Both the position numbers and the translations under genes were made by a program. Below the pieces are notes generated by a model. It did not search any database. It saw only the letters and a program-made list of their open reading frames with translations, and was not told the DNA's origin. A stretch of 64,000 nucleotides of DNA from Erpobdella octoculata (taxonomy: Eukaryota > Annelida > Clitellata > Hirudinida > Erpobdellidae), in the NCBI GenBank assembly GCA_963978895.1, contig OZ022241.1:1140573-1204572 (forward strand). The letters run 5' to 3'. Below, piece by piece: positions 48,633 through 64,000 of the stretch (the stretch's first letter is position 1; every line of letters starts with the position of its first letter).

Positions 48633-50082
48633 TAGGCGGGATAGAGAGAGGGAGGGTGAGGGGGCGGTGGGAGGGAGGGGAAGGGGGAGGGGGATACGGC
48701 AAATGTTTGTCAGCGTTTTATGGCGTTGCGTTCGATATTTCTTCTGCTTATGATAGCCGAAAGAGTCGATGATGATTGGTGGCGTGAAAGCGATAATGAT
48801 CGCCGTTGTTGTGATGATGATGATGATGATAACGATCGCCGTTGAGGTTGTTATGACGTCATCGTAGCTGATAAGAGGGAAAGGGGGAGAGAGAGAGGAG
48901 AGGGAAATAGGGAGGGAGCGAGAGAGAGGGAGATAGGGATGGAGAGAGAGAGAGAGGCAGCCGTCGACATGGGGGCCTCTCTGGCCCGGAGCGGTCCCTC
49001 CACTGAAATTTTTAAATTGTACATGGCGCCCTGAACAATTTCGGTAAAACTACCTTATGACTACCCCCTGCAAGTTCTGAGCCCCCTTCCCCCAGGAAAT
49101 TTGGCCGGCTACGCGGTTGGGCAGAGAGAGAGAGAGAGGGAGAGAGTAGGAATGGTGGAGTAGTAACAGGAGGCGTTTTAATGATTATTAATCGTATATT
49201 AATGGTGATACGATGGGGACGATACAAGATTTCATTGCCATGGCGAAGCAGTGGCAATTCGCGTTTGTGTGTAAAATGCGGACATTCGCGCATAAAAACA
49301 CAAGCACACACACAACAGTTCCACTTAAACGCACGTACAAACCTATTCACATACATGCACACTGACTCACACAAACAAACAAACAAACATACTGAAGTAC
49401 TTGTATTAAAATTTAAAAAAAATTACTACAATTATTTTCACACATCCTTACACCCATGAACACACACACACACACACACATACACACACACCTCCGTTCA
49501 CACGTACCTACAGGCAGTTTGCACTGAGTTTAACACGCACACGAGACAGGTGATGGACGGCGAACGTATGCCCCCCCTTCTATGTTGTATCGTCTTTCCC
49601 TTCAATTATTTCTATTTATTTCACTGCCTGCGTCAGCGCATGTCTTCCTATGTGTGCTTGTCGTATTACATATGTATGCACGGGCCTGGCATTGATTTTA
49701 GGGGGTTTCAAACGGACAGGGTGGGGATTTTGAGCCCCTGTAAAAACCAACTGGAACGGGTTTGAAATTTTTCCCCTATGAGCCCCTATGAAACGTGCCT
49801 GGCCGCGTAAAATCTATTAACTAACCCCCCCCCTCTCTCACTTTCTCTCTATCTCTCTCTGTCTGTTTCAATTTCTCTCTCTGTCTATCTTTCTCTTTTT
49901 CTTTTCATCTGTGTGTGTATGTGCGTGCGTGTGATGACACGACAAGCAGGTATAGACGTCCGACGTAATGCGCCATTTGACGGTTTTATGGAATGACTTA
50001 TGCACCTATCAGTTTAACGAAAAGAATTCATTTGCTGGAGAAGATGGCGGCGGCGGCGGTGATGATGGTGATGGTGATGATA

Positions 50083-50136
<54 letters not shown>

Positions 50137-50683
50137 TTGATGTGGATGATATATGGTGGTGGTGATGATGATGATGATGATGACGATGTTGCTGTACGCT
50201 AACGAATCTCGTTGTGATGGCTTGCGGCTGATATAGACGACTTCTAATAACGAGTTTAATGGTGATTATAATGACTGTACGTGATGGAAAAGATGGATGG
50301 ATGGATGGATGGATGGATGGATGGATGGATGGATGGATGGATGGATAGTCATTCAGTCCAATGATATTAATTACGTTTATGTCAAATCAGGAGACCAGGT
50401 GTTGCACGTGTTGGACATCGTTGTGGATAAAATGATCACCACAATCATCGTCATCCTCCTCCTCATCATCATCATCATCATCATTTGAATACTAATTTAT
50501 GTACTTGTAATAATCATTATATACATTTATACACATTATAGAACCCCAGGAGATCTGTCTTAGGGAAAGATTCAACGACACCTGCCCACCTAATCACGTG
50601 ATCGACGTCAAACTTGCCAGGTTCTTGAATACGTAATTAGTTGTCCATCAACACCACCATCATCATCACCACTATTATCATCG

Positions 50684-50714
<31 letters not shown>

Positions 50715-50854
50715 TATCATCATTATCATCGTCATCGTCGTCATAACCATCGTCGTCATCACCATCACCATCGTCATCATCATAATCACCAGCATCATCA
50801 CCATCATCATCACCACTATTATCATCATCATCATCATCATTAGCATCGTCGTCG

Positions 50855-50892
<38 letters not shown>

Positions 50893-53389
50893 GTCATCGT
50901 CATCGCAACATCAAACGAGGACATCACATCCACCTTCTTCTTAATTCCCATCAATCTGGCTTCTCAACCGTCGCGCTTTCGCGAGCCTCTCCTTCCTTAT
51001 AAATAAATCTCGCCATTTATCACCGAACATCACCATTAATCACCAAGCGGGTGTCCCTCAGTGTCCGTGCGCTCGTATGTATGTATGTATGTATGTATGC
51101 ATGTATGTGTGTGTGTGTATGTGTGTGTGTGTGTGTGTGCAGTTTCCGCGACGGAGATTGTCGCGTCGCTTGTCATTTGTCATAAGATGACTTTTAATAC
51201 TCACCCATTCGAATATCCGTCAGCCCGTAAACCATTCACTCCTTCACTCCACTCACTCGCTCACTCACTCACTCACTCACTCACTCACTCACTCACTCAC
51301 TCACTCACTCACTCACTCACTCACTCACTCACTCACCTACTCACCAATAAGATTCGGTCGGCTGAGAACTGGCAGATGTATCACCAAAATCTTCGACCAC
51401 CTCGGCTGCTACTTTGACGTCACAGACAACATGGCCGCCCTCTGCTCGGGTCGCCAAAGATGCTCCGTCGACGTCCTGGCTGCCTTCGCCCGGCTACAGC
51501 CCTGCCCCGAACTCGAGTCGTACCTGGAGCTTGAGTACACCTGCATTCCAGGTAATAATTGAGTTTGCCTTACCTGTCCGATCGGCCACATTTTGAAACA
51601 ATTATGACGCGCGAACCGTCATTTATCGGCTAAAACTTTATGAAAATAATAAAAGCAGATTTCCTATATGTAATCCGGCTCATCGAAGTCCCGTTTTATG
51701 GTCTCCGGTGATTTTTATTGGAATCTTTGGAGTTTTCCAGATGTAATTGACCTGTGTACGAATTTTCTTAATTTAGTTAAGCCATTTATTGTGAATTACG
51801 ATGCGATCTGCATAAATTTTGCATTCATTACGATGCGATCTACATAAATTATGCATTCATTACGATGCGGTCTGCATAAATTATGCATTCATTACGATGC
51901 CATCTGCATAAATTATGCATTCATTACGATGTGATCTGCATGCATTATAAATTCTTCTATTTTTTTAAAGATTTGATCTGCTGATTATGCATTGTTGATG
52001 TGTTTCTTTTCTTAAGTTGTCGGCATTATTCAGTAATTATCGTTTGCTATCATTTGTGACGCTCCATCTTAAAAGAAAATAAATCAACAGTCACAGAGGT
52101 CACTCCCCAGCAGTGCCGACCCAGCCAGCAGACGCAGCAGCAGCTGGGCTCGAACTCCCACGCAATCACCCATGCGTACGGCTCGCTGTCCAGCTATTTC
52201 ATCCAGGACGTTCTCAACCTACAAATGAAATCGAAACCAGGCTCGTCGGGAATTCCAGACGGCGCCGCTAAAAGTGGCAAGCTCGAAGAAAGAGGTAGAC
52301 ACTCATTTTAAGGGACATTTTTTTTATATTTACTCCAACTCCATCAACTTATCTATGGTTATCAGAGGACTAGCAAGAGGGGACAGGGAAACAATTGTCT
52401 CCCGGGGCCATTTGGACGGGGGTGCCAAAAGCGTTTTGGAGGGGGCGCCTGATGGAAATTTTTTTTTGGAAAAAGTACCTAAGACTATCCCCCACCCCTG
52501 GTCATCAGCTATTTTTTGGAGACAAAATTTTAAGAGGGTTTCGAAAGACGATCAAGGGGTGCATTTTTAGGACCTCGTTCCCCGGGCGCCAAAAAGCCAT
52601 AAACCCGCACATCTCTGATTGTTATGATGTATGTTAATAATACTATTACTATTACTGTCGTACTGTAACCATTATGATTATTACTTCAGATGTCTGTATT
52701 TGTTAGTTTAAACTTGCTAGTGGGGTGTTACTATTTATAGCCATGCTGACTTCCTGCGCCCTTGAACTTCGTGCCAGCCCGGGCATGCGATGGAATCTCT
52801 CATTGGTCAACTTTCACGCACCTCTATCGACACCTGGGTCGCAGTCGTCCAATCAGCACGGCTCGTCGCCCGAAATGTCATCGGTCAACGCTAGCCCGAG
52901 TTCGAAATCCGAGAAGGGAGGAAACGGAAACCTGAATAACGTCTGCAGGAAACTTTTCAGCATCTCAGAACTTCCGGACGCAGTGGCTTCCGACTCGGTT
53001 GCCAAAAACCATAAATCGATACAGGCCGTCCAGTCTAAAATTAGCGGCCGGGGATTCAAAATGGAGGGCATGCTGGTGACCTCGTGCGACAACTGGGTCA
53101 GGGAGAAGGTCGTCTACCTGTCTGAGGGTCACCGGCTAAAAATAGAGTTCATCTTCTCAGAGTATCATCATCATCAGCAGCAGCAGCAGGGGCAAAACGG
53201 GCAAGCGTCTAAGCAGGCCGATGGTAGCAGCGGTGCCTACCAGACGACTCCGACTTACCTGCTGAACTTCAAAGGTAGGCAAGATAACTTATCTCAGCTG
53301 TAAATATATACTTTATTTCAGTTTGTTTTCGTCGATGATAAGAATTGATAAGACTGGTATCATCATCATCATCACCACCATCATCATCG

Positions 53390-53462
<73 letters not shown>

Positions 53463-53639
53463 CATCATCACCACCACCAGCAGCCGTACAGCGCAGGGCC
53501 GTCAACACGGTCGTCGCCATTATCAGAGCGTCCATTATTTTCAGCACCAGCACGTCATCATTATCAGGACGCCGACGCTCGTTTCCATGGATGCGATGTC
53601 GTAATTTATCATCCTTTTGTCGCCACTGCTGCGGCCGGA

Positions 53640-53716
<77 letters not shown>

Positions 53717-54710
53717 GATCTTTCTTCATGCGCCATCTTTATCCAACATCTCTACCGGTCTATTCTTCTCCCAGCAATTTGTCAGTTTATCATTTATTTA
53801 TTCTCATATAGAAAGTATCACCTCAAACACACACACACACAATCGCACACTGTCGGCGGCCATCTTTGTTTGCATCCGGCACTTCCGGTGTCCTCCCGGC
53901 GTCTCCTCTCTCCAGTGGCAACGGTGTGATTTATTCGATCCGGCACATCCCCGGAATTAATCAGCGACGTTGCGCGCCTCGACGACAGGAGGCGATTCAT
54001 CACGACGACACTGAACTGTGTCGCCGGTGTCGCTCGCTCGCTCGCGCCGCCGACGCCGACGCGCCGTGTAGTAGACGACGCCGCTTGCTGCGGTCGCACG
54101 AGCACGCCACTGATTTCCGTCCACGCTCGAGTGACTACGGCTGCGATGAGAGATGGATTGGAAGAGCGAGTGGATTGGGTGAGTGGCGAGTTAATAAAAA
54201 AGGCGGGTGAATGAAATGAAGATTGGTTGGTTGTCGGGCTGTGGATGGGGTGGTTGTCGAGCAGTGCATAGGGTGGTTGTCGAGCTGTGGATAGGGTGGT
54301 CTGTGTTGCAGTGGATATGGTGGTTGGTTGGTGGTGTAGTGGTGGTGGTCGGTGGTTTCTTGGGTTGTCAGTGTTGTAGATCAGTGGTGGATGGGGTAGT
54401 CGGTTGTTGATGGGGTGGTCAGTGTTGTAGGTTAGTGGTGGATGAGGTGGTCAGAGTTGTGTTACGTTGATTGGGGGTTGGTGAGTGTAGTGGATTGGAG
54501 ATGGATAGGATGGGATGGCCAGTGTAGTAGATGGTGTAATGGCACGTGAGTGGGTGGTGGGTGGGTGGCGTGGTTAATCGGTGGAGGTGAGTTAGCGATT
54601 TCTGGAATGTGACCGTAGTCGAAATATGAGAATGAATAGGAATCGGCTGATGAATGTTTTAGTTTAGTTTTTTTTATAGTGAGTAAGTAAGAAGGAAAGA
54701 AAGAAGAAAT

Positions 54711-54796
<86 letters not shown>

Positions 54797-55556
54797 CAGG
54801 CGGATCTGCAGTGAAACACAGACAGACCTAAAAGAAGGAAACGAGTAAAAGAAGCGGACAGATAGATGGCGCCTATCTATCTGGGCAGAACTCTCGGCAG
54901 TAACATACATCATATTAGGATACTATTAAGGCTAACAACGCAAGCGCAGTGCCAGTCGGACACACACGGATATAAGCAAGCACACTCGAAAAAAAACCCA
55001 GGCATACACAAGAACACCTAAAAAAAACCAGGCATACACAAGAACACCTAAAAAAACCCAGGCATACACAAGAACACCTAAACAAACCCAGGCATACACA
55101 AGAACACCTAAACAAACCCAAACATACACAAGAACACCTAAACAAACCCAAAAATACACAAGAACACCTAAACGAACCCAAACATACACAAGAACACCTA
55201 AACAAACCCACACATACACAAGAAAACTCGAACGCACCCGCTCATAAATGGGATAATTTTTCGTAGTTCCCCCCTCCTTTTTCCTTTTTGAAAGCATCAG
55301 TCGTGCATAATATGCAAATGTATTCGTCACAGCGTCTCGCCCATTGTCTCTCCTGTCGTCACGAAGGAGTTCCCCTCCCCCTGCCTCTGAAATGAGCAAT
55401 CTGATAGGACGATTTCATTCCGACTTTATTTCCGCTGCTGCTGCCATTAAATTGGACTCGTCCTTGGTCGCCCCGGGAGCTGCCCTGCAAGCATCTACTT
55501 GTCTTATTCTCTATCGTCCTCTCTCTCTCTCCCTCTCTGTCTGTCTGTTTCTTTCT

Positions 55557-55613
<57 letters not shown>

Positions 55614-56047
55614 ACTCACTCTCTCACTCACTCACTCACTCACTCACTCACTCACTCACTCACTCACTCACTCACTCACTCACTCACTCACTCACTCACT
55701 CACTCACTCACTCACTCACTCACTCACTCTGTCATACTGGTTGTCTCCTTGCCTCTCTCCCTCTCTGTATGGCTGAGCATCATGTTCATTCAGGCTCTTC
55801 TACGTGTTGTCAAAATGCGAATTAGAAAAGCAATGTATTTATTTATTTATTTATTCAATCGAAACTTCTCTAATATTAAAAACATTCCTCTTTTCTGCCG
55901 ACACGCGCGCTTGTGTGTGGTCTGTTTGTCGGTGTTCGTTTGTTTCCATGTGTGCTTGTGTGTCTGTGTGTGTGTGTGTCTGTTTGTCCGTGTTTTGCTG
56001 GATTGTATACGCTGATGGTTGCAGAGTTGTCACTAACTATAATCATG

Positions 56048-56101
<54 letters not shown>

Positions 56102-58443
56102 GTTTTTATCGGGCTTACGATTATTACTGTGGTTCCATCGGTCGTAAAAAATTAGCATTGCTCATTGTCTACAATCTCTTCTATTCCACACACAACCGTC
56201 TTCTGCATGAAGTCACTAACATACCCCCCACCCCACATAGGGGGGGGGAGGCTGGTCTATCACATGGGGAAAGGGTCTTCCAGCTTCCGACATTTATTAA
56301 TGAATATATTACGGTAATTATAATAATATTACGAGCAACTATAAAAGACAAGGAGCGAATAAAAATAATGGCTTGCAGATATATTAACGCATGCCGATGT
56401 GCTTATGCTCATGCATATTCAATTTTATTACCCTGAAAATATACCCAATCACTTTACGCCGACTGACCTATCGCGACAACTGACCTTCCAATCATATATC
56501 GTCGTTCCCCCTTTGACCTAGCCGTGGGATAACCCGACCTAATTTCATTTTTAATTTACTTTCACCGCGCGCGCCAGCTTTCGGCTGCGCCGACCCCGAA
56601 GTGATCAACGGCTCGCTACAGCGGCTGGGCCACAACGAGGCGACCGTCATCTGCGAGGCTAGCCGAGAGGTCCGACGGCTGACGTGCGTAGCCGGTCAGC
56701 GCTGGGAGCCTGTTGGTAGAGTCGTCTGTAGTCCAGGTAGTCTATCCGTTTTTATGCATTTATTTAACTTTCATTAGAATGTATTAAATGTAGGTAATGA
56801 TAGTTTTTTTTATAAGATCAGTGATAAGATAATTTAACTTGGCAAATCTGCATATTATATGATTTTTATACTTATTATGTTAATGAGGTTTTAATGAGCT
56901 TCAAATTATTATGAATTTTGTAGTTGTGCAATGCACTAAATTTATCCATTTATTTAACGATCATTAGAATCTATTAAATGTAGTTAATCATGGCTTTTTT
57001 AAGAAGATAAGATAATTTAGCTTAACAAATCTGCATATTATAATATTTCTGTATTTATTATGTTAATGAGATTTTAATGAGCTTCGAATTAAATACGTTT
57101 ATTATGAATTTTTGTTGTTGTACAATGCAATAATTTCCAGCTCTTTCTCACCACACCTGGGCAGGTTTCTCGCCGGACCTTTCCACGTTCCACGGTATAT
57201 TGAATTTTGATTTTTTTATTTTTAGGTAATTTAAAATTATCGGTTTTTTTTATGACAACAATAACAATAATTATAATAATGATGATAAAAATAATAATTA
57301 AAGTTTTATAGCAATTATAATTAAATAATAACATAATAAATTATAATATAATAAAATAATTTATGTTTATTTTTTATTCGCCAGGTGTCGCGTTTATTTT
57401 GATTCTCGGCGTCTCGCTAGGTGTCATCGTTGGCTGTTCTCTGCTAGCAGTGGCTGTGTGCATTTACAAAAGGTTGGAAATTTTATTCACTTCTTAAATT
57501 ATTTCTCATAATATTTCCAAATTGATCTCATTTCTTTATTACTTGTTTAAAACCGTAAAATCTATTTTTTGAAGAAAAAAAATTATCTATGAGATCCTGT
57601 TCAGATGTATATTTATTTCATAATTCGTTAATTAACTTCATCCTCAGGCGCTCAAACGGAGGTCCGATGTCGCCAACGCCGCCAACTCAGACGGCTTACG
57701 CGCCTTTTTTGTATCCTCAGCAGCAAGACGGCGACAAGCTACGAACTTACGACTTGCAGCAACAGCATCAGATTCTACAGCAGCAGCAGCAGCAACAACA
57801 GCAGTTTCAAGAAAATTATCCCGCCAAGAACTTCAGCCAGTTCTTTCTAGCCGGCGAGAAAATCGGTTTTCAGCCGGACTCGGTATCCGGACATCCGCTC
57901 CACATGCAGCAGGACTTTAAGAGTCCGAAAGGATCCAGGAGGCTGCCGTCTAATGTTCAGACGCCGCTCCTCGGACAGACGTTGAACAGCAAACTGGGCA
58001 ACACCATCGTCAGCAGTTGCACGGCTACGTCGGCTAGCCGTCAAACGTCGCTCTTGCCGCACCAGCCGCCCGGCTTAGCGGCTCCGGCTGCATTGGACAT
58101 GACTCCGCTGCTTATTAGCGACACCATGACGACGGCCGGCGAGTGTTACTACCACCACCACCACCTCCATCACCACCACGTCCACGACCCTGCCACGAAT
58201 CGTTCCGTTCCCGATGTCTACGGTGATGACAGTTTCGACGGAGTTTTTCCACCCTATCCCGCGGGGGGCAAAGATCAACAGCAAGGAGGCAAAGGACAGT
58301 CGGGCTTTCAGCCGGTCACTTCTTCTGTCAAGCCGAACGGCTCGTCTCAGTTTGCGGCTCAGCCGAACGGTGATAAACCGGCTAGGAAGTTTGTCGAATG
58401 CTTTCAGAATCAGAGCGATCACATATACGAGATAGCTGGTTGA
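44951..58443 (+). CDS. SUEL lectin / CUB-like / Sushi single-pass receptor (8-exon model)
   Basis: The exons were assembled by eye: 44951-45023, 50542-50632, 51352-51551, 52091-52294, 52741-53274, 56578-56736, 57385-57472 and 57648-58443. All introns are GT-AG, the phases agree (1,2,1,1,1,1,2), and the total is 2145 nt, i.e. 714 codons plus stop. The predicted protein has a signal peptide (1-24), a SUEL/galactose-binding lectin domain with the expected eight cysteines (about 30-119), a Gln/Ser-rich linker, a CUB-like domain (about 195-366), a short four-Cys Sushi-like domain (about 370-420), a GxxxGxxxG-containing TM helix (about 421-448) and a 265-residue cytoplasmic tail rich in Gln and His. 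It is a probable cell-surface carbohydrate or protein receptor; no named family with this exact order is claimed. The first AATAAA after the stop is at 58983. Exon 1 is the least certain. Confidence 0.75.
45024..50541. repeat. Receptor intron 1: 5.5 kb, dominated by microsatellites
   Basis: It contains (CATC)n 45281-45335, a GGT-rich run 45654-45800, (CACT)n 46112-46150 and 46407-46555, and (GAT)n 46741-46980. These are followed by (ATTC)n 47095-47216, (ATC)n 47519-47615, (GAT)n 47875-48001, (CT)n 48328-48420, (CAT)n 48496-48550, (GAT)n 50080-50190 and (GGAT)n 50294-50346. MITE-like GC-rich blocks lie at 48962-49125 and 49680-49805; the latter is flanked by GGGCCTGGC and GTGCCTGGCC. Confidence 0.75.
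50542..50632 (+). CDS. Receptor exon 2: first half of the SUEL lectin domain
   Basis: The acceptor is TATACACATTATAG and the donor is AATAC|GTAATT. The translation [19 protein letters not shown] followed by KLARF matches the start of SUEL domains (C...L.L.C....I.V..A.YGR). It ends in phase 2, exactly as exon 3 requires. Confidence 0.75.
51352..51551 (+). CDS. Receptor exon 3: second half of the SUEL lectin domain
   Basis: FGR at the start, then [17 protein letters not shown] and [16 protein letters not shown], are the diagnostic C-x-G-x3-C-x-V and PC...YL.V.Y.C motifs. The acceptor (CCAATAAG) lies directly after a (TCAC)n microsatellite. Confidence 0.85.
51795..51955. repeat. 32-bp tandem repeat in receptor intron 3
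   Basis: About five copies of a unit containing ATTACGATGCGATCTGCATA, with a few substitutions. Confidence 0.85.
52091..52294 (+). CDS. Receptor exon 4: Gln/Ser-rich linker
   Basis: 68 codons in phase 1-1, starting after AAATCAACAG and ending AAGAG|GTAGAC. The product is low-complexity (QQTQQQLGS) with one Cys and links the lectin to the CUB-like domain. Confidence 0.75.
52370..52620. repeat. MITE-like block in receptor intron 4
   Basis: This GC-rich segment contains CCCGGGGCCATTTGGACGGG, then GGGGGCGCCTGATGG and later CGTTCCCCGGGCGCC. It is repeat-like and similar in style to the other hAT MITE ends of the window. No termini are defined. Confidence 0.35.
52741..53274 (+). CDS. Receptor exon 5: CUB-like domain
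   Basis: 178 codons in phase 1-1. [20 protein letters not shown] at the start, [11 protein letters not shown] in the middle and [13 protein letters not shown] near the end follow the CUB strand pattern. The domain is expanded by Ser- and Gln-rich loops. The exon is bounded by TATTTATAG and AAAG|GTAGGC. Confidence 0.75.
53275..56577. repeat. Receptor intron 5: microsatellites and a 30-bp minisatellite
   Basis: It contains (CAT)n 53361-53480, (CT)n 53648-53713, (GA)n 54710-54795, (CT)n then (CACT)n 55559-55730, and (CAT)n 56046-56101. At about 54983-55235 roughly eight tandem units of about 30 bp contain GCATACACAAGAACACCTAA. The GC-rich stretch 53900-54140 (GTCGCTCGCTCGCTCGCGCC) has no supported ORF. 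Confidence 0.8.
56578..56736 (+). CDS. Receptor exon 6: Sushi-like domain
   Basis: 53 codons in phase 1-1 with four cysteines: [28 protein letters not shown] and VVCSPG. The spacing and the xWxxx before the last Cys are Sushi/CCP features. It is shorter than average. Confidence 0.8.
57385..57472 (+). CDS. Receptor exon 7: transmembrane helix
   Basis: 88 nt, phase 1 in and 2 out. The helix contains [10 protein letters not shown] with glycines at four-residue spacing and ends CIYKR. The exon matches the TM exon of the convergent gene (61916-62003) in length and phase. Confidence 0.85.
57648..58443 (+). CDS. Receptor exon 8: cytoplasmic tail and stop
   Basis: It starts after TTCATCCTCAG. The tail is 265 codons long, with Gln runs (about 57770-57810) and a His-rich stretch (58150-58185). 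It has no catalytic domain. The last residues are DHIYEIAG. Confidence 0.85.
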
Positions 58444-62003
<3,560 letters not shown>

Positions 62004-62059
62004 CTGAAGAATGCAAGAAGGAGTTCTCCCAATTTGACAATTTGAATATCATCGGCATA

Positions 62060-62398
<339 letters not shown>

Positions 62399-62400
<2 letters not shown>

Positions 62401-62806
62401 CACCAGCAGTGGCGCACCCAGGATTTTTTTCGGAAAGGGGGGGGGTTTGAAAAAATTTCGAAAGTTTTTTTTATATTTTTTCCAGCTTAAATTTTTAAAC
62501 TTTGGGGGGGGGGGCAACGTTTTTTAAATATCCAAACAGTAACAATTTCTTTTTCTATTAAATGCTTAAAGTTACCTTTAAAACAGCTGATGACCGGCTG
62601 TGGTGCGTGGAGGTACTTTTTGCATAACATTTTCTTAAAAAATAGCTGATTGTTGGGGGGTACGTTTTCTACAAAATTTTCTGAAACCCTATACACTTTT
62701 GCCTCGAGGTTATAATTATATCTTCATGCAGTAAGAAAATTTCGGAGTAATTTTTGGGAGGAATTCTAACCCTTAAACCCCCGTTGGGTTCGCCCTTGAT
62801 CACCAG
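62399..62806. mobile_element. hAT-type MITE (62407-62798) at the end of the ATC array
   Basis: The left end CAGTGGCGCACCCAGG pairs with the right end TTGGGTTCGCCCTTG (11-12 of 14 outer positions). The flanking 8-mers ACCACCAG (62399-62406) and ATCACCAG (62799-62806) differ at one base. It is 392 bp with no ORF. Confidence 0.6.
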
Positions 62807-64000
62807 ATTATCTATAATATTCAGATTTATTTGTTGTTTTTATGATGATTAATTATTGAACGAAATGCAAATTAAATATTTATATAAGCAAACAGACAAA
62901 CAAACAGACAAACGAATAGTCAATCTAATAACCGAAAAAGATTTCAGCATCGCTCGATGACTGGTTCAATGTTTGATTTAATTTGTAATCGGTGACTCCT
63001 GAGAGAAGAAAAAAATATAAATTTTTAGCTCAATCACACAACTATTTCAATTTAATCACAGAATAAATTTTACCACATTATCACAGAATAAATTTTACCA
63101 CATTATCACAGAAAAATCTGACCTACTTACATAAATATTTTATTCTATTTTATCCCAAAAAAATCTATTTTATCACAAAAAGTCTATTTTATCACGAAAA
63201 AAATCTAGTTTATCTAAAAAAATCCATTTAAGCCAAAATATTCCATTTTATCCCATAAATATTCCATTTTATCCCATAAATATTCCATTTTATCCCATAA
63301 ATATTCCATTTTATCCCATAAATATTCCATTTTATCTAACAGATATTACATTTTATCTAAAATTTATTACATTTTACTAAAAAATTCAACTTAATCACCG
63401 AAATATTCAACCTAATCACAAATTATTCAGCTTAATCACAAATTATTCAGCTTAATCAAACGCATAAAAAAAGTATTTTTTTATTCATAAAATTCCAGAC
63501 ACGGATATTCTTCGCATAAAACAATTTTTTTTCTTATGAAAAAACGTCTATTTTCATGCGTGACCATTTTTCTACTAAATTACAATTTGACTCTTATCAG
63601 ACTAATCCCACGGAAGTCCCGGATGCATTCCACGGCAGTTTCTAAACATTCCGAAAATACGGAACGAGATACCGTTAACGGGAAAGTTTGGACGTAAAAT
63701 ATACTGTAACTCACTCTAACTAACTAACTAGGTCTTTACTAACTATTTAAGTTCTTTAATTTTCGGTCAGTTTAAGGTTAATCGATGGAAAATTAAGTAT
63801 CGTCAGGTATTTGGAGCGTTTTATAGGTAAGTCGAAATTTTTGAAATGATGTTAAAAATTAAAAATGTTTTTAAAAAAAATTTTGAAGAGGGTTTTCCTG
63901 ACGGTGGTGGCTGTCCTACATCCACCTCAAAAATAAAACGACCCCCTACTCTACCCCACTCGTGTGAAAACTAACAACTACCACACGTACCCGATTTTTC
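62807..64000. repeat. AT-rich region with degenerate 21-bp tandem repeats
   Basis: CCATTTTATCCCATAAATAT is repeated about five times at 63236-63345. It is surrounded by looser relatives (TTTTATCACA, CAGCTTAATCACAAATTAT) from 63040 to 63450. It would lie in an intron of the minus-strand receptor if that gene extends right. No exon was recognised. Confidence 0.65.

Noticed and set aside
53866..54210. GC-rich ORF of 114 aa inside receptor intron 5
   Set aside because: No domain, no initiator context and no splice phase that would add it to the receptor. Composition looks like a GC-rich intronic patch.
54983..55235. Regular 30-bp repeats considered as a CRISPR-like array
   Set aside because: The units are contiguous tandem repeats without unique spacers, inside an intron of a eukaryotic gene.
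62487..62696. Minus-strand ORF (69 aa) considered as a Sushi-type exon of the minus-strand receptor
   Set aside because: The Cys pattern does not fit, there are no suitable splice sites, and it lies inside the MITE at 62407-62798.

Overview
The window is AT-rich, repeat-dense animal genomic DNA with spliced genes (GT-AG introns). It is probably from an invertebrate and possibly a spiralian such as an annelid or mollusc. That placement is inferred from the gene families (ZYG-11-like VHL-box/LRR proteins, a SUEL lectin/CUB-like/Sushi receptor, CR1/jockey-like LINEs, GTF2IRD2-like hAT remnants); no species is recognised. A run of exactly 200 Ns (41301-41500) marks a scaffold gap.

Left third (1-24 kb): a cluster of four large single-exon paralogues, A (1-1068, minus, cut by the window edge), B (7549-9477, minus), C (14791-16794, plus) and D (21897-23855, plus). 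Each begins with a BC-box followed about 35 residues later by a Cul2-box (together a VHL-box), then leucine-rich segments and a helical C-terminal half. This is the architecture of ZYG-11-type substrate receptors of CUL2-elongin ubiquitin ligases. A and B are a recent tandem duplicate. Between the genes lie broken LINEs, one LINE with an intact reverse transcriptase ORF (12115-13824), a hAT element with an exact 8-bp target-site duplication (5962-6805), a probable tRNA-derived SINE and other repeats.

18-29.5 kb: a nest of mobile DNA. Four copies of a foldback-like element, whose inverted arms are built of an 18-bp minisatellite, are interleaved with two copies of a hAT-type element with CAGTGGCTTCTATCC termini. 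One hAT copy (24599-27217) sits between perfect 8-bp duplications at the edge of one foldback copy and carries another foldback copy inside it.

30-41 kb: two single-copy genes, each with its coding region in one exon: a protein with about 12 C2H2 zinc fingers and an AT-hook (30848-33016, plus), and a secreted/transmembrane LRR protein with a Thr-rich N-terminus and a fibronectin-like membrane-proximal region (36641-39430, minus). Between them is a near-perfect 772-bp palindrome (34576-35347) flanked by a 9-bp direct repeat.

41-64 kb: long microsatellites (including a 612-bp GTGA array) surround two convergent receptor genes. The plus-strand gene can be assembled from eight phase-consistent exons (44951-58443; 714 aa: signal peptide, SUEL lectin, CUB-like, Sushi, TM, Gln/His-rich tail). 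The minus-strand gene shows only its TM exon and its last exon in the window (62003-60174). Its TM exon has the same length (88 nt) and the same phases as the plus-strand TM exon, so the two look like tail-to-tail paralogues.
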